From: Thomasclavelia sp.
GTDB lineage: Bacteria > Bacillota_I > Bacilli_A > Erysipelotrichales > Coprobacillaceae
Assembly: GCA_028749475.1 (NCBI GenBank)
Contig: JAQVWN010000004.1
Location: 62,001-126,000 of the forward strand
Direction: 5' to 3'
Length of the DNA: 64,000 nucleotides
A model generated the notes under the pieces. That model did no database searches, was not told the origin of the DNA, and saw nothing but the letters and a program-made list of their open reading frames with translations. Of this stretch, positions 61,801-64,000 are shown in pieces. Position numbers and translations under genes: made by a program. The first letter of the stretch is position 1. The number at the start of each line of letters is the position of its first letter.

Positions 61801-63751
61801 ATTAGCTTTTAGAAATATTAAGAAATCAATTAAAGATTATTCAATTTATTTCTTAACTTTATTGATTGCCGTTTGTATCTTCTATATTTTTAATTCATTA
61901 GATTCTCAAACGGCAATGTTAAACATTTCTAAATCCAATAAAGAGACTGTTCAGCTACTAGTTAAGTTACTTGGAGGACTGAGTGTCTTTGTAGCGATAG
62001 TAATCGGATTTTTAATTGTTTATGCCAATAACTATATTGTTAAAAGAAGAAGTAAAGAAATAGGATTATACATGATGCTTGGAATGCCTAAGTATCGGAT
62101 ATCTTTAATTCTTTTAGTAGAAACATTAATGGTTGGTGTCCTATCATTATTTATTGGGATTCAATTATCACAGTTAATATCGGTATTAGTAGCTAAATTA
62201 TTTGCTGCTAATATGAGTAGTTTTACTTTTGTCTTTTCTTTTAATGCCTTTATGATGACGATTAAAATCTTTTCTATAATTTTCTTACTTGTAATGGTAT
62301 TAAATGTTATATCTTTATCTAAAGTAAAAGTTATTAATATTTTAAATAGAGAAAAGAAAAATCAATCAATTAAAGTTAAAAATAAATATTTAAATGCTTT
62401 AATATTTGTAGTATCACTTGTTTTAATAGGCTATGCCTATTATCTAGTATTTGATAAAGTTTTAATTACTAGCATAACTAAATCAATGATTATGTTAGTA
62501 TGTGGTGCTGTTGGAACATTACTGTTCTTCTATTCAGTATCTGGTTTTATTTTAAAAGTAGTTCAAAAATGTAAAAGAATTTATTATAAAGATTTAAATA
62601 TGTTCATTTTAAGACAAATGAACAATAAGATTAATACGCATGTTCTATCAATGACTGTAATATCATTATTATTACTTCTTTCTATGGGAATACTATCAAC
62701 TTCATTATCATTAGCTGATGCAGCTAATAGTAGTATTTTAGAGAGTAATCCAACAGATAGTGTAATTACTGAAACATATGGTGGAAGTGGAATCAAAGAT
62801 TATAAAAATACTGATTTCTATAAAGATAGTTTAAAAGAAGAGTGTGAATATTTAACTTATAATAGTGATAAGATCACTACAACATCTTTACTTTTAAAGA
62901 AAGATATCAAAGAAATAAATAATGGGGATATGACTTATGTTTCTGATGCCAAGATGGATATCATGCTTGAATCAGATTACAACAAAGTAGCTAAACTATT
63001 AGGTGATAAAACTATCAATCTTCAAAAAGATAAATATAAATTTGTCGGTAACTGGGAATATTCTAATAAGTATTATGGTCGTTTCCTAAAAGAAGATGGA
63101 AAAATTACTATTGGTGATAAAACTCTTAATTATCAAGGTGGTAAAATATTAGATACTAATGTAAATGGTACGGGATATGTTTATGGGGTAGTTGTTGTAC
63201 CAGATAGTTATAAAGATGTTATGACACCTTCAACAACTTATTTACTTACTAATACTAATCATGATTTAACGGAAAAAGAATATACTAAAGCAGAGAAATT
63301 CTTATCACGTTATGATACAGTACAACTTCCTACTTTCCAAACTGAAGTACTAGATGCTTCAATTGGAGTATCAGCAATATTTATCTTTATTGGATTATAC
63401 TTAGGATTCATCTTTGCAATAAGCTCATGTACAATTCTAGCAATTGAACAATTGTCAGAATCTACTGATAATATTCATCGATATGATACCTTAAGAAGAG
63501 TTGGAGCCAGTGAAGGCTTATTAAAGAAAGCATTATTTATTCAAACAATGTTAGCCTTTATTCTTCCTCTAATTGTAGGAGTAATCCATACTATCGTTGG
63601 AGTTACAGCGATAAATGATATTTTATCCTTAATATTTAATGGCTTATCATTAAATGGAGTAGGATATACTATTGCCTTTATGATTATAGTATATGGTGGA
63701 TATTGTTTTGTAACATATCTAGCTTCATCAAGAATTCTAAAAAAACATTAA
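61787..63751 (+). CDS. ABC transporter permease, BceB-like
   Basis: A 654-residue permease with ten predicted helices and a large extracytoplasmic domain between helices 7 and 8 (about 312-520), the BceB layout. FtsX-type segments flank it (NYIVKRRSKEIGLYMMLGMPKYRI and RYDTLRRVGASEGLLKKALFIQ, shown in part). The extracellular domain is the peptide-recognition and signalling part that controls the BceS-like kinase. It is coupled to the ATPase gene by overlap, and a strong terminator follows. The target antibiotic cannot be read from the sequence. Confidence 0.93.
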   Translation: MNIFKLAFRNIKKSIKDYSIYFLTLLIAVCIFYIFNSLDSQTAMLNISKSNKETVQLLVKLLGGLSVFVAIVIGFLIVYANNYIVKRRSKEIGLYMMLGMPKYRISLILLVETLMVGVLSLFIGIQLSQLISVLVAKLFAANMSSFTFVFSFNAFMMTIKIFSIIFLLVMVLNVISLSKVKVINILNREKKNQSIKVKNKYLNALIFVVSLVLIGYAYYLVFDKVLITSITKSMIMLVCGAVGTLLFFYSVSGFILKVVQKCKRIYYKDLNMFILRQMNNKINTHVLSMTVISLLLLLSMGILSTSLSLADAANSSILESNPTDSVITETYGGSGIKDYKNTDFYKDSLKEECEYLTYNSDKITTTSLLLKKDIKEINNGDMTYVSDAKMDIMLESDYNKVAKLLGDKTINLQKDKYKFVGNWEYSNKYYGRFLKEDGKITIGDKTLNYQGGKILDTNVNGTGYVYGVVVVPDSYKDVMTPSTTYLLTNTNHDLTEKEYTKAEKFLSRYDTVQLPTFQTEVLDASIGVSAIFIFIGLYLGFIFAISSCTILAIEQLSESTDNIHRYDTLRRVGASEGLLKKALFIQTMLAFILPLIVGVIHTIVGVTAINDILSLIFNGLSLNGVGYTIAFMIIVYGGYCFVTYLASSRILKKH

Positions 63752-63755
63752 TAGT

Positions 63756-63797
63756 AAAGACATGAACACATTTGTAGTTAAGTTCATGTCTTTTTTA
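63756..63797 (+). terminator. Terminator of the BceAB-like operon
   Basis: Stem AAAGACATGAAC / GTTCATGTCTTT with a 14-base loop and T run. Confidence 0.92.
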
Positions 63798-63825
63798 TAT
63801 AATAAAGATAAGGAAGGTGAAAGTT

Positions 63826-64000
63826 ATGAGCGAAGTAGTAAACTTTAATATGATTGTTGATATTAATAAGTTATTAAAAGATAATGATATTCCTTATCGG
63901 GTTCATGCAGTTGGTGGATGTAGCTGCTCCGGGTTAGAACTTATTCAAGAAGGAAAAGCTGTAAATGTAAATATTATTTTAGATATCATCAATAGTTATC
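63826..64000 (+). CDS. Small protein of unknown function, 3' end outside window
   Basis: The frame opens at ATG 63826 after AAGGAAGGTG and stays open to the window edge (58 codons). It begins MSEVVNFNMIVDINKLLKDN and contains a Cys pair in VGGCSCSGLELI before a hydrophobic, helical stretch (VNVNIILDIINSY). It looks like a small alpha/beta protein of the kind called RDAC-type in clostridia, but I am not sure. It has its own terminator-separated start. Confidence 0.6.
   Translation, partial: MSEVVNFNMIVDINKLLKDNDIPYRVHAVGGCSCSGLELIQEGKAVNVNIILDIINSY

Overview
The window is AT-rich and densely coded, with strong AAGGAG/GGGAGG ribosome-binding sites, hairpin-plus-U-run terminators, TGn-TATAAT extended -10 promoters, a lysyl T-box leader, PRD/GntR/LacI/RpiR-controlled PTS loci and Bce-type resistance genes. 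This points to a low-GC Gram-positive fermenter (Bacillota), most like an Erysipelotrichia-type gut anaerobe. L-lactate dehydrogenase, a monomeric [FeFe] hydrogenase, type III glutamine synthetase, FeoB and several GH1 phosphoglycosidases fit that lifestyle. No tRNA, rRNA, CRISPR array or transposase was seen.

Layout. 1-14 kb is mainly housekeeping: the end of feoB, dgkA, a MATE pump behind a MerR-type promoter, ogt-rlmI, a ROK kinase, a cell-wall amidase, ldh, SRAP and a metal-type permease, two zinc-ribbon membrane proteins, rpmE, and a walJ-rlmH-(membrane protein)-cyclophilin-thioredoxin-yfcE operon. 14-19 kb holds a GntR/EIIC pair sharing an operator, and glnN. 19-22.8 kb holds an ECF S-component behind a structured leader, the hydrogenase and a lone DUF2971 protein.

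22.9-40.1 kb is a carbohydrate island. It carries a PRD regulator, an orphan EIIC, zinc-ribbon proteins, ManA, a GH1, LacI, an epimerase of the Rpe/AlsE type, RpiB, a nonsense-interrupted glyoxalase-fold gene, RpiR, and then a six-gene operon: TIM-barrel protein, Gfo/Idh dehydrogenase, HAD, two tandem GH1 enzymes and DUF4867. The two tandem GH1 enzymes have Lys where the family has the His that contacts the sugar 3-OH. Together with RpiB, the epimerase and RpiR this suggests an allose-like or otherwise C3-variant 6-phospho-glycoside pathway (inference).

40.2-54.4 kb holds T-box/lysS, two surface proteins with TGD-type C-terminal anchors (one of 2375 residues with about 16 InlB-like repeats), an MFS carrier, and a radical SAM-TetR pair. 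A perfect GGCTAG-N6-CTAGCC operator fills the promoter spacer of radical SAM-tetR and recurs twice in front of a distant membrane protein-flavodoxin operon at 54.9 kb, which defines a small TetR regulon. 54.4-64 kb carries small redox and stress proteins, an ArsR-SdpI pair, and a complete BceRS-BceAB-type antimicrobial-peptide sensing and detoxification module. A truncated small gene ends the window.
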